Below are positions 6,938-8,803 of a stretch of 8,803 nucleotides of DNA, piece by piece (the stretch's first letter is position 1; every line of letters starts with the position of its first letter). The notes beneath the pieces are model-generated. The model did not search any database and was not told where the DNA came from. It worked only from the letters and a program-made list of their open reading frames with translations. The position numbers and the translations under genes were made by a program. The stretch is from Pseudohongiella sp. (GTDB lineage: Bacteria > Pseudomonadota > Gammaproteobacteria > Pseudomonadales > Pseudohongiellaceae). The stretch is from contig JAUSPW010000116.1 of NCBI GenBank assembly GCA_030652635.1, positions 1 through 8,803 of the forward strand. The letters are read 5' to 3'.

Positions 6938-6952
6938 TTTCAACAACATAAT
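6923..6952 (+). promoter_or_regulatory. Inverted repeat over the argE stop, beside a possible -10 for argA
   Basis: TTGTTGAA (6923-6930) and TTCAACAA (6939-6946) are perfect eight-base inverted arms around an eight-base centre that contains the argE TGA. CATAAT at 6947-6952 directly follows and matches the -10 consensus at five of six. TTGTTG at 6923-6928 would be a poor -35 at 18 bases. TTGAACA also recurs directly at 6926-6932 and 6952-6958. It could be an operator at an argA promoter, or an mRNA hairpin. There is no U-run, so a terminator is unlikely. The symmetry is observed; the role is inferred. Confidence 0.35.
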
Positions 6953-6991
6953 TGAACATTACATCAGCAAGGCACCACGGAATAAAAACAC

Positions 6992-8317
6992 ATGGACAAT
7001 CTTTCGCAATACATCGACTGGTTCAGACACTCGTCCAGTTATATCAATGCGCATCGCAAAAAAGTGTTTGTGGTATTGCTGACCGGAGAGACGATTGCGC
7101 ATGAGAACTTCAGTCACATTGTGCATGACATCACCTTGTTGCACAGCCTGGGTGTCAAACTGGTATTGGTGCATGGCGCCCGCCCTCAGATCAATGCGGC
7201 GTTAAGCGGCGCCGGACAGGAACTGCGCTACCACAAGGGCTTGCGCATCACCGACACTGACAGCCTGCAGATCATCAAACAGACAATTGGTGCCATGGCG
7301 ATAGATATTGAAGCCCAATTCTCCATGGGCCTGGCCAACTCGCCCATGCACGGTGCGGATATCAAGGTCAGTCGTGGCAATTTTATTACTGCACGTCCTC
7401 TGGGCATCATTGAGGGTGTGGACTACGCGCTCACCGGCGTTGTGCGTAAAGTCAACGCCGAGGCGATTTTGCAGCATCTGGATAAGAACAGTATTGTGCT
7501 GGTATCGAACCTCGGGTATTCACCAACCGGGGAAGTCTTTAATCTGTCCGCAGAGGATGTTGCCACGGAAGTCGCCATGGCCATGCAGGCAGAAAAGCTG
7601 ATTTTGTTTGTGCCCCAACGCGGCGTTATGGGCAAGGATGGCCAGTTGATCAGCACCCTGAGCCCCGTGCAGGCCGATCTGTTGCTGAAAGAACTCGCTC
7701 AGGATGAATCTGTTGCCAGAAATATCACCCTCGAATCCCTGTCTGCCGCTGTTAAAGCCAGCAATAAAAATGTCCATCGCTGCCATCTGATCAGTTTTGC
7801 TGACAATGGTGCACTGATACAGGAGCTGTTCACCCGCGAAGGTAATGGTACGCTGGTATCCAAGGACAACTTTGAATGGTTGCGACAGGCAACCATCAAT
7901 GATGTTGGCGGCATACTTGAGCTGATCGCGCCACTGGAAGCTGCCGGCATTCTGGTGCACCGCTCACGCGAATTACTGGAAGCCGAAATCGATTATTTTA
8001 AAGTGATCGAAATGGAAGGCATGATCATCGCCTGCGCGGCTATTTACCCATTAGATGAAGAAAGTGGTGAGATCGCGTGCATCGCCATCCACAAAAATTA
8101 TCAGGAAAGCGGGCGCGGTGATCACTTGATGCGAGCATTGGAAAAAGAAGCGCGCAAGCAGGGTTTAACAAAGGTTATTGTGTTAACAACTCAGACTGCG
8201 CATTGGTTTATGGAACGCGGCTTTGAGCCTATCGCCATCAGTGATCTGCCGGCTAAAAAGCAGCAGATGTATAACTACCAGCGCAAGTCCAAAGCATTTA
8301 TAAAAACACTGCGATAA
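6992..8317 (+). CDS. argA: N-acetylglutamate synthase (amino-acid N-acetyltransferase)
   Basis: Makes N-acetyl-L-glutamate from glutamate and acetyl-CoA, the first committed step of arginine synthesis; cytoplasmic and classically inhibited by arginine. Its 441 residues match the E. coli-type enzyme (443). The amino-terminal amino-acid-kinase-like domain, about residues 23-270, carries LVLVHGARPQIN (57-68), the MHGADIKVSRGNFITARPLG stretch (119-138) and VLVSNLGYSPTGEVFNL (169-185); in this family it is the arginine-binding regulatory domain. The GNAT acetyltransferase domain, about 296-441, has the acetyl-CoA loop QESGRGDHLM (371-380) and TTQTAHWFMERGFEP (399-413). The start ATG has only a weak upstream GG-containing site. 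argE lies 54 bases upstream with an inverted repeat between, and a response regulator follows after 32 bases. The presence of separate ArgE and ArgA implies the linear ornithine route rather than ArgJ recycling. Confidence 0.96.
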   Translation: MDNLSQYIDWFRHSSSYINAHRKKVFVVLLTGETIAHENFSHIVHDITLLHSLGVKLVLVHGARPQINAALSGAGQELRYHKGLRITDTDSLQIIKQTIGAMAIDIEAQFSMGLANSPMHGADIKVSRGNFITARPLGIIEGVDYALTGVVRKVNAEAILQHLDKNSIVLVSNLGYSPTGEVFNLSAEDVATEVAMAMQAEKLILFVPQRGVMGKDGQLISTLSPVQADLLLKELAQDESVARNITLESLSAAVKASNKNVHRCHLISFADNGALIQELFTREGNGTLVSKDNFEWLRQATINDVGGILELIAPLEAAGILVHRSRELLEAEIDYFKVIEMEGMIIACAAIYPLDEESGEIACIAIHKNYQESGRGDHLMRALEKEARKQGLTKVIVLTTQTAHWFMERGFEPIAISDLPAKKQQMYNYQRKSKAFIKTLR

Positions 8318-8349
8318 CAAACGCGCAGGCAGGGGAGCAAAGATTTACC

Positions 8350-8803
8350 GTGGAAACACCCAAAAAATCTATAGTGATCGTTGAAGACGACAAGTTGTAC
8401 GGGCGTGTACTGGACTATCAACTGAACAGTCTGGGATACCGTTGCACGCTTATCAACTCCGGTCACCGTCTCCTGGAGGCATTGCCCAGCCTTGAACTCC
8501 CTGATTTGTTCATTTTTGACTATTTCCTGGGCATCGATGAACCCACCGGGCTGGCACTGTGCCGCCACGTGCAGAGCTTCTGTAATGTCCCCATCATAGT
8601 GCTGACGGGCAACAACAAGCTGGAAACTCTGGTGAGCTGCCTGAAAGCAGGTGCAGATCAATACATCGTCAAACCTTGTGATATCAGAGAGCTTGATGCC
8701 CGAATCATTGCATCGCTGCGTAAAACACCCACTCAGGACAGTATCAAAACGCGCGAGTTGAAACTGCAACTGGAAGATGATATCGCGCTGCACTGGTCTG
8801 ACC
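8350..8803 (+). CDS. Response regulator, receiver domain (3' end outside window)
   Basis: Partial gene, 151 codons to the right edge. Residues 7-125 form a CheY-like receiver domain: acidic pair Asp13/Asp14 in VIVEDDKLYG, phospho-acceptor Asp57 in PDLFIFDYFLG, Thr86 in IIVLTG, and Lys108 in QYIVKPCD. It would take a phosphate from a sensor histidine kinase that is not visible here. After a short linker, RELKLQLEDDIALHWSD (135-151) could be the opening strands of an OmpR/PhoB-type winged-helix DNA-binding domain, but too little is present to be sure. GTG at 8350 is the likely start; GGGGAG (8332-8337) is 12 bases upstream, a rather long spacing. It lies 32 bases after argA, so read-through from argA is possible. 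Confidence 0.88.
   Translation, partial: METPKKSIVIVEDDKLYGRVLDYQLNSLGYRCTLINSGHRLLEALPSLELPDLFIFDYFLGIDEPTGLALCRHVQSFCNVPIIVLTGNNKLETLVSCLKAGADQYIVKPCDIRELDARIIASLRKTPTQDSIKTRELKLQLEDDIALHWSD

Noticed and set aside
6425..6949. Long open frame on the minus strand opposite argE (174 codons)
   Set aside because: It is fully antisense to a secure gene, has no recognisable family features and no start signal.
8309..8328. CTGCG/CGCAG arms across the argA stop as a terminator
   Set aside because: Only a five-base stem with a ten-base loop and no U-run; too weak to call.
8275..8793. Open frame of 172 codons on the minus strand opposite the response regulator
   Set aside because: The + strand encodes a receiver domain with all catalytic residues; the antisense frame has no coherent domain.

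Overview
This is a compact, single-strand stretch of housekeeping chromosome. It holds ten genes, all on the + strand, with gaps never longer than about 75 bases. The gene set (proC-yggT-yggU-metX-metW-rdgB-hemW followed by argE-argA) points to a gammaproteobacterium of the broad Pseudomonas/Cellvibrio kind. The reasons are that MetX is paired with MetW, ArgA is the fused kinase-like/GNAT form, and proC-yggT-yggU-metX-metW-rdgB-hemW follows an order known from Pseudomonas. The genus cannot be fixed from the sequence alone. I see no mobile element, tRNA, rRNA, CRISPR array or phage gene.

Layout. Positions 2-181 hold the tail of an AI-2E/PerM family membrane protein. A 73-base gap carrying a weak sigma70-like promoter follows. 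Positions 255-1064 are proC (TTG start), then a GC-rich intercistronic hairpin, then yggT (1108-1686) and yggU (1686-2015). Positions 2065-3255 and 3255-3863 are metX and metW, then rdgB (3863-4507) and hemW (4504-5709). argE (5750-6937) and argA (6992-8317) follow, separated by a perfect 8-bp inverted repeat that spans the argE stop. A response regulator begins at 8350 and runs off the right edge.

How the genes work together. ProC makes proline from the glutamate-derived intermediate P5C. ArgA and ArgE are the first and fifth steps of the linear glutamate-to-ornithine route. MetX with MetW activates homoserine for methionine synthesis. The MetX active site reads Asp-Trp-Arg, which suggests succinyl-CoA rather than acetyl-CoA as donor. 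RdgB cleans the nucleotide pool, HemW is a radical-SAM-like heme chaperone, and YggT/YggU are conserved proteins of poorly defined role. Stop/start overlaps at yggT/yggU, metX/metW, metW/rdgB and rdgB/hemW suggest co-transcription and translational coupling.

I found no convincing undescribed system. The points most worth a second look are the argE-argA inverted repeat beside a possible -10 element, the intercistronic hairpin after proC, the MetX acyl-donor residues with MetW coupling, the extra loop in RdgB, and the AI-2E gene where yggS usually sits.
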